Program-made: the position numbers and the translations under genes
Shown here: piece by piece, positions 36,107-44,697 of the stretch
Numbering within the stretch: the stretch's first letter is position 1
Layout of the letters: the number at the start of each line of letters is the position of its first letter
DNA from: Planctomycetota bacterium
GTDB lineage: Bacteria; Planctomycetota; Phycisphaerae; UBA1845; PWPN01
Direction: 5' to 3'
Assembly: GCA_022711465.1 (NCBI GenBank)
Contig: JAKLEZ010000030.1
Location: forward strand, 1 to 64,000
Length of the DNA stretch: 64,000 nt
Notes under the pieces: model-generated
Seen by the model: the letters and a program-made list of their open reading frames with translations, nothing else
Databases searched by the model: none
Told to the model about the DNA's origin: nothing

Positions 36107-36993
36107 TTCCCCTGGCGCTGATCACCGGTTTCCTGGGCAGCGGCAAGACCACCCTGCTGGGCCGTGTCATTGAGCGACACCGTGGCCGGCGGCTGGCTTA
36201 CCTGGTCAACGAGTTCTCCTCGCTCGACGTGGACGGGCGGCTGCTGGCGGCCGAGGGCGAGTCGATTGTCTGCCTGCCGGGCGGATCGATCTTCTGCCGG
36301 TGCCTGGTGACCTCCTTCATCCGCCAACTCCGGGAAATCGCCGAACGACACGACCGGCCGGACCAGCCGCTTGAAGGCCTGATCGTCGAGGCCAGCGGCA
36401 TTGCCGATCCCAGGGTCGTCGGCCGGATGCTGAAGGAAACCCGGCTCGATCATCTCTACCGGCTGACGTCGGTGATCAGCATCGTCGATCCGGGCAGCTT
36501 CCTGGTCCTCCGCGACACGCTGCCCAACATCGCCGCTCAGATCGAAGCCAGCCACCTGGCGATCGTCAACAAGGTCGATCTGTTCAGCGAGGCGCGCTTG
36601 GTCGAGGTCGAAGCCGCCGTCCGCGAGATTCATCCGGCGATCGAGATCATCCGATCCACCTTCTGCTCGATCGACCTGGATCCGTTCGCGTCGCGAGCGG
36701 CCCGTCCTATCCACGGCGAATACGCTCCCTGCGCCGACCCGCACTATGCGAAAGTGGTATGGAAGGCCGAACGGCCGGTCGACGTCGATCGCCTGCTGGC
36801 CCGCATCCGCGAGGCCGGGTCGGACATCTACCGGGCCAAGGGTTTTGTTTATACCGGAGACGAGACGCTGTATATTGACGTCTCCGCCGCGGAAACAACC
36901 GCCCGAACCGCGACGGAAGGTGCGAGCTGTACGGAACTCGCCCTGATCGTCAGGCCGGGTAGCGAGGAGAGCGTCCGCTTGCTGCTGAGCTGA
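36103..36993 (+). CDS. CobW/P47K-family GTPase metallochaperone
   Basis: 296 residues from ATG 36103, overlapping the UroD-thioredoxin stop. ITGFLGSGKTTLL is the Walker A motif, VEASGIADP the switch region, and IVNKVDLF the G4 NKxD motif. The metal-binding CxCC of the family is altered to SIFCRC (two Cys). The C-terminal CobW_C domain is short. Family members insert Zn, Co or Fe into proteins or help make cobalamin; here the partner is probably the upstream methyltransferase-like protein, which needs a metal. Confidence 0.88.
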   Translation: MIPLALITGFLGSGKTTLLGRVIERHRGRRLAYLVNEFSSLDVDGRLLAAEGESIVCLPGGSIFCRCLVTSFIRQLREIAERHDRPDQPLEGLIVEASGIADPRVVGRMLKETRLDHLYRLTSVISIVDPGSFLVLRDTLPNIAAQIEASHLAIVNKVDLFSEARLVEVEAAVREIHPAIEIIRSTFCSIDLDPFASRAARPIHGEYAPCADPHYAKVVWKAERPVDVDRLLARIREAGSDIYRAKGFVYTGDETLYIDVSAAETTARTATEGASCTELALIVRPGSEESVRLLLS

Positions 36994-37088
36994 GGATTAC
37001 AGCGAGATCATTGCCGAGCAGCCTTCCTGTCCGGCCGACGGCTGATTGCTGAACGCGGAATGCTCACCCAACAACCAAGGATCCCTGA

Positions 37089-38219
37089 ATGAAGCCAATC
37101 TACCGCAAGACACTTGTTGATCTGCTGACCGTACCTACGGCCCCGCTGTGCGAGGAGTACGTCGTCGGCTACATCCGCCGTTGGGCGGACCAGCGGCCGG
37201 GTATCGAGTTCAAGCAGGACGAATACGGCAACATCCGGCTGCGGGTCAAGCGCGGATCGAAGCCGGCCGCCGCTCCCATGCTGTTCTCCGCACACATGGA
37301 CCATCCGGGCTTCGAGGCGGAGAAGATGATCGGCCCACGACAACTGAAGGCTGTCTGGCGCGGATGGGTGGCTCCTGAATACTTCAAAGGCACCGGTGTG
37401 CGGTTCTTCAGCGACGGCCGGTGGGTGCGCGGCACGATCAAGTCCACGAAGACCGGTGTGGTGCGCGGCCGATTGCGAGTCCTGTCCGCCCTGGCCGAAG
37501 TGAAAACCCCGGTGGAGCCGGGCTCGATCGGCATGTGGGATTTGCCCGATCCGGCTGTCCGCGGCAAGCGCATTTTCGCTCGCGGGTGTGACGATGTGGG
37601 TGGTGTGGCCGCGGTGCTTTGTGCCCTGGAAGAGCTCGCCCGTGGGCGCGGGCCGGTGGAGGCTTACGCCCTACTGACCCGGGCCGAGGAAGTCGGCTGG
37701 GCAGGCGCGATCGCGGCATGCAAGTCCGGCATCATCCCTCGCCGCACGCGGATCATCGCGGTCGAAACCAGTTCCGAAATCCCCGGTGTGCAAATGGGCA
37801 ACGGGCCGATCCTGCGGGTGGGCGACTCCCTCGCGATCTTCCCGAACCCGCTCTGCGCCCATACCGCCCGGGTGGCCAAGGAACTGGCCAAGCGCCGGGG
37901 CAGCTTCAAATGGCAACGCAAGCTCATGGACGGCGGCAGCACGGAAAGCCTCGCTTACCTCGAGTACGGCCACGAATCGATCGGCATGTGTCTGGCCCTG
38001 GGCAACTACCACAACATGGACCGCATCCGCAAGCGGATCGGCGCCGAGCACATCGATCTGAGCGACTTCGAAGCCCTGGTCAAGTGGTTCGTCGCCCTGG
38101 CCAAAGACCGCCGCCCCAGCCTGGATCACGATCCGGCCGTCCGTCGGGTCATCGCCAAGCAGGACCGGACCTGGAGTGCCAAGTTGAAGAGAACCCGGGG
38201 GCGAATCGGCGGGCAATAA
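37089..38219 (+). CDS. M42-type metallo-aminopeptidase
   Basis: 376 residues from ATG 37089. Metal-binding and catalytic motifs in order: LFSAHMDHPGFEA (His, Asp), ARGCDDVGGVAAVL (bridging Asp), LTRAEEVGWAGA (Glu pair), AVETSSEIP and DGGSTESLAYL. The gap of ~100 residues between the first two motifs holds the beta-barrel dimerisation domain of the M42 (glutamyl aminopeptidase/endoglucanase M) family. It would trim peptides in the cytoplasm as a tetrahedral oligomer. It is the last gene of a plus-strand run that began at 32224, followed by a palindromic repeat. Confidence 0.9.
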   Translation: MKPIYRKTLVDLLTVPTAPLCEEYVVGYIRRWADQRPGIEFKQDEYGNIRLRVKRGSKPAAAPMLFSAHMDHPGFEAEKMIGPRQLKAVWRGWVAPEYFKGTGVRFFSDGRWVRGTIKSTKTGVVRGRLRVLSALAEVKTPVEPGSIGMWDLPDPAVRGKRIFARGCDDVGGVAAVLCALEELARGRGPVEAYALLTRAEEVGWAGAIAACKSGIIPRRTRIIAVETSSEIPGVQMGNGPILRVGDSLAIFPNPLCAHTARVAKELAKRRGSFKWQRKLMDGGSTESLAYLEYGHESIGMCLALGNYHNMDRIRKRIGAEHIDLSDFEALVKWFVALAKDRRPSLDHDPAVRRVIAKQDRTWSAKLKRTRGRIGGQ

Positions 38220-38238
38220 CTGCGAGATCATCCTGATA

Positions 38239-38272
38239 GGTGTGGCACCGGCGTCTCGCCGGTGCTGGTTCC
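38239..38272. repeat. dispersed intergenic repeat, copy 2, with perfect hairpin
   Basis: The fullest copy of the GGCACCGGCG repeat (others at 4826 and 46473). GCACCGGCG (38245-38253), loop TCT, CGCCGGTGC (38257-38265) form a perfect 9-bp stem. It lies between the convergent M42 and GH5 genes and may also act as a terminator. Confidence 0.6.
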
Positions 38273-38287
38273 AGCGGGATGTCTGTC

Positions 38288-39469
38288 TCATCGAGTCTGT
38301 TGGGATAGGCCTTCACGCTGCAACTCGCGCGTAAGGACACGCCAGATGACGTTGTCGCCTCGGGGCGGTACCGGGCGTTCGCCTCGTTCGATCGCCTGCC
38401 AATACGAACACGGCAGCTTGCCCGACCCGAGTTCGTAGTCCAGGCCATCCCATTCGTCCTCGCGGAACGCGTAGAACGCCCAGTGCCAGCCGAACCCGTT
38501 GGCGATGCGGATCACGTCGGAGAGGTACTGCTCGACGCCGGCCACGCGCCGATCGCAGCCGAACTCGCTGAGCATGATCCGATTGGCGGGTACGCCGTTC
38601 CGCCGGGCCCAGGCATCGACCTGCGTGAGTTCACGCTGCACCACTTCGGGGCCGGGGTACGGGATCTTGCCGCCGTTGATCCTGAAGGTCGTGTAGTTCC
38701 AGGGCTCGTAGCAGTGCACCGCGTAGAGCGTGCGCGGATCGGCGACCGGATGCAGGAAATCGATATGGGCCGGGGCCGCGAAATCGCCGCCGTCGAGCAT
38801 GATCGGGGTATCGGTATCGACCGCTCGCACGGCCGGGATCAGGCTCGCGTACAGTCTGTTGACATCCGCGGCGGTCCCCGCAATTCGCTTCTCGAACGCC
38901 TCACGGGCGGCGCGGTCCGACAGATCGACCTTGATCGCCCGGGCAGGGGCCGGCTCGTTGATCAGGTTGTACGCGACGATGGCCGGGTGGCCGCGCAGCG
39001 CCGAGGCGAGTTCCTTCCAGAATGCGGCCGCCTGACGATGGTACTTGAGGTCGGTCCAGAGCCGATCGTCAAAGCGTTCGCCATTCTGCTGCTGCCAACG
39101 CGCGCCGGGCAGCGAAAGCGGCACGACGATGATCTTGACGTCCTCGGCCGCCGCCCAATCCAGCACCTCGCGGAGTCTCTGCAGATCGGCCCGCGGAATC
39201 CCCTTGAAGTCGTCGGCGTTACCGAGCAGAAAGTCGCGGCCCGAACCTTTCCACTTGCTCCACGTGAGCCGCACGACGTGGATCTCGGCGGCCCGTGCGG
39301 CCGCGAAGTAGGCGCGGTCGCAGTCGAGATTGAAGCAGTTGGCTCCCTTCCGCTGATGATCCCAGTAGGGCAACTTGCCGGTTCCCGGCGCAAACTGGGT
39401 GACCTGAGCGGATGCACAGCCAAGCAACACCGGCCCCATGGCGAGAATGAGCAGTCTCAGGATGACCAT
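38288..39469 (-). CDS. GH5-type glycoside hydrolase, lipoprotein
   Basis: 393 residues from ATG 39469, with GGAG upstream and a lipobox (GPVLLGC). The (beta/alpha)8 domain carries HVVRLTWSKW, HPAIVAYNLINEP (acid/base Glu) and NRIMLSEFGCDR (nucleophile Glu), and ends with a GFGWHWAFYAFREDEWDGLDY aromatic segment typical of cellulase-type GH5 subfamilies. It would cleave a beta-glucan or glucomannan in the periplasm or at the surface. It is the second GH5 in the window, unlinked to the mannan operon. Confidence 0.85.
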   Translation of the reverse strand: MVILRLLILAMGPVLLGCASAQVTQFAPGTGKLPYWDHQRKGANCFNLDCDRAYFAAARAAEIHVVRLTWSKWKGSGRDFLLGNADDFKGIPRADLQRLREVLDWAAAEDVKIIVVPLSLPGARWQQQNGERFDDRLWTDLKYHRQAAAFWKELASALRGHPAIVAYNLINEPAPARAIKVDLSDRAAREAFEKRIAGTAADVNRLYASLIPAVRAVDTDTPIMLDGGDFAAPAHIDFLHPVADPRTLYAVHCYEPWNYTTFRINGGKIPYPGPEVVQRELTQVDAWARRNGVPANRIMLSEFGCDRRVAGVEQYLSDVIRIANGFGWHWAFYAFREDEWDGLDYELGSGKLPCSYWQAIERGERPVPPRGDNVIWRVLTRELQREGLSQQTR

Positions 39470-39593
39470 TTCGCATCTCCAGCCCCGCCGACACGATCAT
39501 GTGAGCATCAGGGTACATCAGGTTCGACCGCGTCCTGCCACCCGGCAGCAATCAGCGCATCGGCGAACTCCTTGATATGTTGGCGGACCCTGG

Positions 39594-40604
39594 TCACTCG
39601 CCGCGTATGCCCATCACGTCTTTCTTAAAGACCTTCGTGCCGAGGCTTTGGACGTACTGCGTCCAGTCGCTGGCCGGGTCGGGGTCGGCGGCGATCTTGG
39701 CCAGGAACATGTGCAGCTTGGCGTCGAGGTTGTCCAGGTAGTGGATGGCGATGGCCTCGGGCGTGGCCGGGAGCTTGGGGCTGCCGAAATCGTACTGGCC
39801 GTGGTGCGAGAGGATCAGGTGCTCGAGGACGTTCTTGACGTCGGCCGGGAACGGCTGGCCGGTCTCGGCTTCGACCTGCTTGACCTTCTCCTCGATCCAG
39901 ATGACGGCCATGGTGATGTGCCCGACGAGCTGTCCTTCGTTGGTGTACTTGAAGTTGACGTCGTAGGTCAGCTCGCCGGTCTTGCCGATGTCGTGCAGGA
40001 ACAGGCCGGCTAAGACCAGGTCGAGACTGACCTCCGGATAGCGGGGCACGACCAGGAGGGCCAGTTCGAGCAGGTTGCGAGTGTGCTCGAGCAGGCCGCC
40101 GATGTAGGCATGATGCATGGCCATGGCGGCCGGGGCCTTACGGAATGCCTCCATGAGCTTCTCGTCGGTCACGAAGGCCTTGATCAGGTTGAGCAGGTTG
40201 CGGTCCTTGATTTGGCGCAGGATCGCCTTGACCCGCTCGAACATGGCCGGGATGTCCTCCTTGGTCTGGGGGATGAAGTCGCTCAGGTCGATCCCCGCCG
40301 GATCGGTCGGCTGCATGGCGTCCACGATGAACTGCAGCGAGCCCTTGTAGTTTTCCACCCGGCCCTTGAATCGGACGAATCCGCCCTCGGGCATCTTCTC
40401 GTACATGGCCTCGGTGGCCTGCCAGACCCGCCCGAGCAACTGCCCGGTCCGGTCGGTCAGCACACAGTGGATATACAGCGAGCCGTTGTTGGTCGTCCGC
40501 AGGTCCTTGGCGGTGATCAGGAAGACCTGGTCCTCGACGATTTCGCCGGGGGTCATCTGGTCGATGAAGCGACGCGGTCTGGTGCTGACGGGTGCCTTAC
40601 TCAT
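39594..40604 (-). CDS. YhaM-like 3'-5' exoribonuclease
   Basis: 336 residues from ATG 40604; the frame is open further up, but the residues before MSKAPVS are not conserved. An N-terminal OB-fold lies at ~10-110 (VFLITAKDLRTTNNGSLYI, LTDRTGQLLGRVW). It is followed by an HD domain with MHHAYIGGLLEHTRNLLELA, LAGLFLHDIGKTGELTYD (HD pair) and LEHLILSHHGQYDFGSPKLP. The OB + HD order is that of YhaM/CBF1, a 3'-5' exonuclease acting on RNA and single-stranded DNA with Mn. It stands alone on the minus strand. Confidence 0.9.
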   Translation of the reverse strand: MSKAPVSTRPRRFIDQMTPGEIVEDQVFLITAKDLRTTNNGSLYIHCVLTDRTGQLLGRVWQATEAMYEKMPEGGFVRFKGRVENYKGSLQFIVDAMQPTDPAGIDLSDFIPQTKEDIPAMFERVKAILRQIKDRNLLNLIKAFVTDEKLMEAFRKAPAAMAMHHAYIGGLLEHTRNLLELALLVVPRYPEVSLDLVLAGLFLHDIGKTGELTYDVNFKYTNEGQLVGHITMAVIWIEEKVKQVEAETGQPFPADVKNVLEHLILSHHGQYDFGSPKLPATPEAIAIHYLDNLDAKLHMFLAKIAADPDPASDWTQYVQSLGTKVFKKDVMGIRGE

Positions 40605-40737
40605 GAGAGGTAGGATACCTCGGGGGTCGGCTTCTGGCAAAGACGACAAGGAGACCGCGTCATCCACCGATACACACAGATGCATTCTAGCGGCGAGGTA
40701 CGACAGAGCCGGTAGTCTTCACAGGGCAATCGACTAT

Positions 40738-41267
40738 TCAGTTGGCACAGTCCGGATCGGCTGGCCGATTGGCACCACTGTAACACCGCTGGAAGAAACC
40801 GAAATCCGATTGATCGACGTCTCCATCCCGGTCGAAGTCGGCCGCAGTTCTTCTGCCGCCTTCATAGGCGGGCGTGCAACCTGGCGGAGGGTGATCGGGA
40901 TCATAAGGCACCATCGACCCCGACAAACAGGCCCTGAACAGGACGAGGTCGTCCTGATCCACGTCACCATCCGCGTCAAGATCCGCTGGACAACGCCCCG
41001 TGTCCGCAACGATGGTCCAAACGCCACCAGCCAGGACGAAGAGCCCCCCCGCAACCCACTCGGGCGGACGTCTGGTTGCCCGATCGTGCCGCCGAGGCTG
41101 AAGCTGCCGCCCACGCTCCAGGTCAACCCTCCACCGTCAATCGTACTCCACGGCATCTCAAACGCCCCCCCGGTTTGCGCGGCGACAGCCGAAACCGACG
41201 ACAGAAGGCCGAACATCAGCGCAGGCCATCCTTCCTCCGCCATGACATTTCCAGGACGCGATCTCAT
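40738..41267 (-). pseudogene. frameshifted exported protein with dockerin type I-like C-terminus
   Basis: The gene starts at ATG 41267 after GGAGG and begins with a signal peptide (MFGLLSSVSAVAAQ) and the planctomycete segment GGSFSLGGTIGQPD. The frame breaks at a run of seven C (41044-41050 on the plus strand). Reading one more G there restores GGLFVLAGGVWTIVADTGRC and two EF-hand-type loops, LDADGDVDQDDLVLF and DFDRDGDVDQSDFGFF, separated by the usual ~24 residues, ending in CAN and a TGA at 40738. That is a dockerin type I-like pair as seen at the ends of many planctomycete exported proteins. The break is either a homopolymer sequencing error or a true mutation. Confidence 0.7.
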
Positions 41268-41362
41268 CGCTGAAAACCTCCGCGTCTCGTGAGAGCTCGA
41301 CTCCGCAATCCTACCATCGGAGTTACTCTCCAATCTCGTCCCATGCAGAGCCGGGACGAGGC

Positions 41363-44167
41363 TCACTCTGCTTGCCAAAGCGCCCCTGCCGCCCAGTTGT
41401 AGATGTCCGCCGCGCCGCGGCCGTAGCCGCCGCCGACCGTTGAATACTGACCGGCGGCCTCGTTGCTCGATCCACCGCCGACGCTTGACCAACTGGCCTT
41501 CGCGGCATTGGAACAGCCCCCATTAACACTGGCCGAGAACGCCACGGCGGTGTTGTACTGTCCGCCGCTGATGCTGGAGTAGTTGCCGCCGGCCAAGTTG
41601 GAATCGCCGCCACCGACCGCAGCACAAGTACCAGACGCGATGTTGGCCCGCCCCCCTCCGACACAAGCGTGCTGGCCGGTGGCCTGATTGCCGAAGCCTC
41701 CCAGGACTGCGGAGGCCCAACCAGTGGCTGTGTTGTTCGTGCCGCCGAGCACGCTCGCGAACGGGTTGGCGATCTCGTTCCAGTACCCTGCACAGAGGCC
41801 GCTGTAGGAGGAGTAGTTGAGCATGCTCCCCACCACGATGTTGTGCGAGCCCGTGCGTGTATCGACCCCTTCGCCGCGTGTTTCGTTGTAGCCGACGATC
41901 AGATTCCCCAAACCGTTGGCGTACAAGGTTGAACCGGCACCATTGACGATATGAACGTTTACGCCGCTGAAAGTGATGTCGTTTCCTTGCCTCGTGACGC
42001 CGTCGAACAGACCGCCGGCAGACCAATCGTTCTGACCAGAGCTGGTCTGATTCGCGCCACCGCTGACACTGGAGGCCGCACCCGAGGCGGTGTTTTCCTT
42101 GCCGCCCGCCACAGCGGACGCCTCGGCACTGGCGGTATTCAGACAGCCGCCGCTAACCGCGGAACAAGCTCCTCCAGCGGTGTTGTTCTTCCCCCCACTG
42201 ACCGCGGCACACGCGGCCAGACACCGATTGTGCATTCCTGCCATGATGGTCGAAGCCATGCCTACCAGATGATCGACCCGTTGCAGATCCCCTGTTAGAT
42301 TCTTATCGCCACCAAGAACTACTGAATAGTGCGCAAATGCCTCGTTGCCGCTATCAGTCTCGCCCCCCCCGCCGCCCACCACTGTAGCACAATCACCCTT
42401 CGCCTTGTTCTTTCGCCCTCCAACCACGCTTGCGCCAGTCTGGCTCGCCTCGTTCTCAACCCCTGCGATGACGGCAGCGGCTTCACCAACTGCCTTGTTC
42501 ATCATGCCACCGGTCACGCTGGCCTTGAATCCCGCCGCCAGATTTGCCATGCCTCCACCCACCTTGGAGGCTACACCAGTTGCCGCGTTCTTCTCTCCAC
42601 CGGCAACACAAGCCACCTCGCCGGACGCCTCGTTCTCCCGGCCCGCGGCAACCTGAGAAGCCGATCCGCTTGCCTTGTTCTTCCTGCCGCCGCTGACGCA
42701 AGCGGCGATTCCGATCGCCTCGTTCTCTTCGCCAGCGATGACTTGCGACACGCTTGCGGAAGCCTTGTTTTTCTGCCCTCCACTCACGGCTGCCGCCTCA
42801 GCGGCTGCCTCGTTCTGCATTCCGCCGGTAACGCTCGCATAGGGCGCGGAGACCGTGTTGGAGCGTCCTGCGACCAGTCCTCCGCAGGAGGAATAGCTTT
42901 GTTCCTTACCCACAACGATGTTGTGCGACCCGCTGCGGTCGTCGTCCTGCCCACGAAGCTCGTTGTACCCGACGATCAGATTCCCGAGTCCATTGGTCCC
43001 GTCCGTCGTCCCGGTACCGTTCACCACATGAACATTCACGCCGCTGAAGGTGATCTCGCTGCCGTTGCGCGTTACGTCAGCAAGGAGTCCTTCGAGCCTC
43101 TGAACGGTAACCTCCAACTGGGCAATGCGAGCTTCCAGGTTCGCGACTCGCTGCGTAAGATCGCCGGCGCTGGCCGACGTCTGCACTGAACCGTCAGGGA
43201 ACTTGAAACCACCCGAGGTGGACTGAACAATGCCGTTGACCGTCAATGGAGACGTCGGATTTGACGTCCCGATGCCGACGTTACCTTTGATGTACGAAGG
43301 CCCCGAACCCTGAGAGTAGATGGAGTAGGCCGGTTCCTCGACAACCAGCTCGATACCGTAGTCATCCTGCTCTGCGTGACTGAGCCCGACCGTGATTCCT
43401 CTCACGTGCCTGTCGCCATCGTCATCGATGGAGGTATTCTGCCCAAACACGTATCCCACAGAAGGGGTATCTGTTGCGGTTTGGATGAACGTGCTGAACC
43501 CGCCACCCGTGTTGGTCATGGCTTTCGTCTTGACACCCGCCACCACCCCGTATGGACGTACGGACTGCGTGCCCGCCGTCGCCTCTCCATAGACACCACG
43601 GTTCTGTCCTTTGACGTGGAGGGAGTACTCCCCGGGATCCGTCGTCCCGATGCCCACCTTGCCGGCGGCCTGATAGACTGCGGAGTCACTCAACGTGGAT
43701 GCATCCGCGAATTCGGGAAGATACCCGGCCGTGCCGCTGCCGCGGACCCCCCCGACAACAGTACCCGCACTCGTGGCATGCAGGGCATAGGGTGTAGGAG
43801 TAATCACCTGCCGGGGCAGCAGGGTCGTGAATGCCTCCTGGCTACCGCCCGGGCGAACCGCGATTTCCACCCATCGCGCGCTTCCGTCGAAGACTCCGGC
43901 ACCGAAATCCACCAGAACCGTGAAGAGTCCGTTGGACACCATCACCCCCTCGATCGTCGGCGTAGAGCCGATTTGGCCGCCCTCAGTGGCCGCGTTCCAT
44001 AGACCAAACTGAAAGTCGGCCGTGCCGTTCATCGGTGCGCCGGCCTGCTTCAGCTGTCCCTGATATGTGAATGCCGTGCCCATGCCCGTCTGGGCTTCGA
44101 GACCATTTAAGCAGACCCCAAAGAAAGCGACAACCGCACACATGGCACCTTGATTTCGAGCCTGCAT
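41363..44167 (-). CDS. large exported protein with YadA-head-like repeats
   Basis: 934 residues from ATG 44167, with AAGGAG upstream. After the signal (VVAFFGVCLNGLEAQ) comes a globular part (FTYQGQLKQAGAPMNGTADF), a tail-fibre-like stretch (KVGIGTTDPGEYSLHVKG; GNVGIGTSNPTSPLTVNG; GGFKFPDGSVQTSASA), a short coiled coil (LTQRVANLEARIAQLEVTVQ), and then two tandem large modules. Each module opens with ITFSGVNVHxVNG and GLGNLIVGYNE, and carries a string of 14-16-residue left-handed beta-roll repeats of the AxVSGGxxNxASGxx type found in trimeric autotransporter heads. Each module closes with WSAGGL/WAAGAL. There is no YadA-type membrane anchor. Likely trimeric surface or extracellular fibre for adhesion. 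Confidence 0.75.
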   Translation of the reverse strand: MQARNQGAMCAVVAFFGVCLNGLEAQTGMGTAFTYQGQLKQAGAPMNGTADFQFGLWNAATEGGQIGSTPTIEGVMVSNGLFTVLVDFGAGVFDGSARWVEIAVRPGGSQEAFTTLLPRQVITPTPYALHATSAGTVVGGVRGSGTAGYLPEFADASTLSDSAVYQAAGKVGIGTTDPGEYSLHVKGQNRGVYGEATAGTQSVRPYGVVAGVKTKAMTNTGGGFSTFIQTATDTPSVGYVFGQNTSIDDDGDRHVRGITVGLSHAEQDDYGIELVVEEPAYSIYSQGSGPSYIKGNVGIGTSNPTSPLTVNGIVQSTSGGFKFPDGSVQTSASAGDLTQRVANLEARIAQLEVTVQRLEGLLADVTRNGSEITFSGVNVHVVNGTGTTDGTNGLGNLIVGYNELRGQDDDRSGSHNIVVGKEQSYSSCGGLVAGRSNTVSAPYASVTGGMQNEAAAEAAAVSGGQKNKASASVSQVIAGEENEAIGIAACVSGGRKNKASGSASQVAAGRENEASGEVACVAGGEKNAATGVASKVGGGMANLAAGFKASVTGGMMNKAVGEAAAVIAGVENEASQTGASVVGGRKNKAKGDCATVVGGGGGETDSGNEAFAHYSVVLGGDKNLTGDLQRVDHLVGMASTIMAGMHNRCLAACAAVSGGKNNTAGGACSAVSGGCLNTASAEASAVAGGKENTASGAASSVSGGANQTSSGQNDWSAGGLFDGVTRQGNDITFSGVNVHIVNGAGSTLYANGLGNLIVGYNETRGEGVDTRTGSHNIVVGSMLNYSSYSGLCAGYWNEIANPFASVLGGTNNTATGWASAVLGGFGNQATGQHACVGGGRANIASGTCAAVGGGDSNLAGGNYSSISGGQYNTAVAFSASVNGGCSNAAKASWSSVGGGSSNEAAGQYSTVGGGYGRGAADIYNWAAGALWQAE

Positions 44168-44697
44168 GATTTGTTCTCCTTACTCAGCGACACGCTGCCA
44201 CACTGCGAGATCGGGAGGCTGGCTGGCTCTCGTCCCCCGGATGATCTGGGTTGAGCGTGGGGTGCACGGAGTGTGTCGTCTTCTGCAAACACGATCCTCC
44301 TATGCCGCGCGCTATTCTATCTCGGCGACAGATGGCTACCCAGTTCGTAGCAGCTCACGGAATCAGCTATCGTCTGTACGTCGTTATCCGGCAATCACTT
44401 GCTAAGCCGCAGGAACCGCCGACGTCCCAGCATGTGCCTCCGGTATCACGGCCAGGCCTGCCACCAGGATAATCTAGAGAACTTGGCTTCGTGTGCCAAC
44501 CAGGGCCCGGCTGATCGCTGCCCAGAATTCCAGATTCAGCTTCGCAGTAGTCCCGTTTCTGCCACCGACAAGTCGACCAGGACTCGTATGGACCCAGGTC
44601 GGGCCAGCCTCTCCCGCAGGATCCAGCTCTTGACGTTCTTGCGAACCGGAGCCAGTACGCGGTAAAACGCTCCTTGAGCTGAATTAGTGAGGTGACC
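44168..44697. other. 530-base divergent intergenic region
   Basis: It separates the YadA-like gene (minus) from proS (plus). I see no gene, T-box leader or tRNA. A TAGAAT on the minus strand near 44310-44320 could be a -10 box but has no clear -35 partner. The proS ribosome site is GAGGTG at 44689-44694. Confidence 0.4.

Noticed and set aside
41363..44167. CRISPR-like or minisatellite array
   Set aside because: The periodicity is a protein repeat in an intact frame; the DNA copies are too diverged, with no constant spacer length.
44168..44697. T-box or other riboswitch ahead of proS
   Set aside because: No specifier stem, T-box sequence or terminator/antiterminator pair found.
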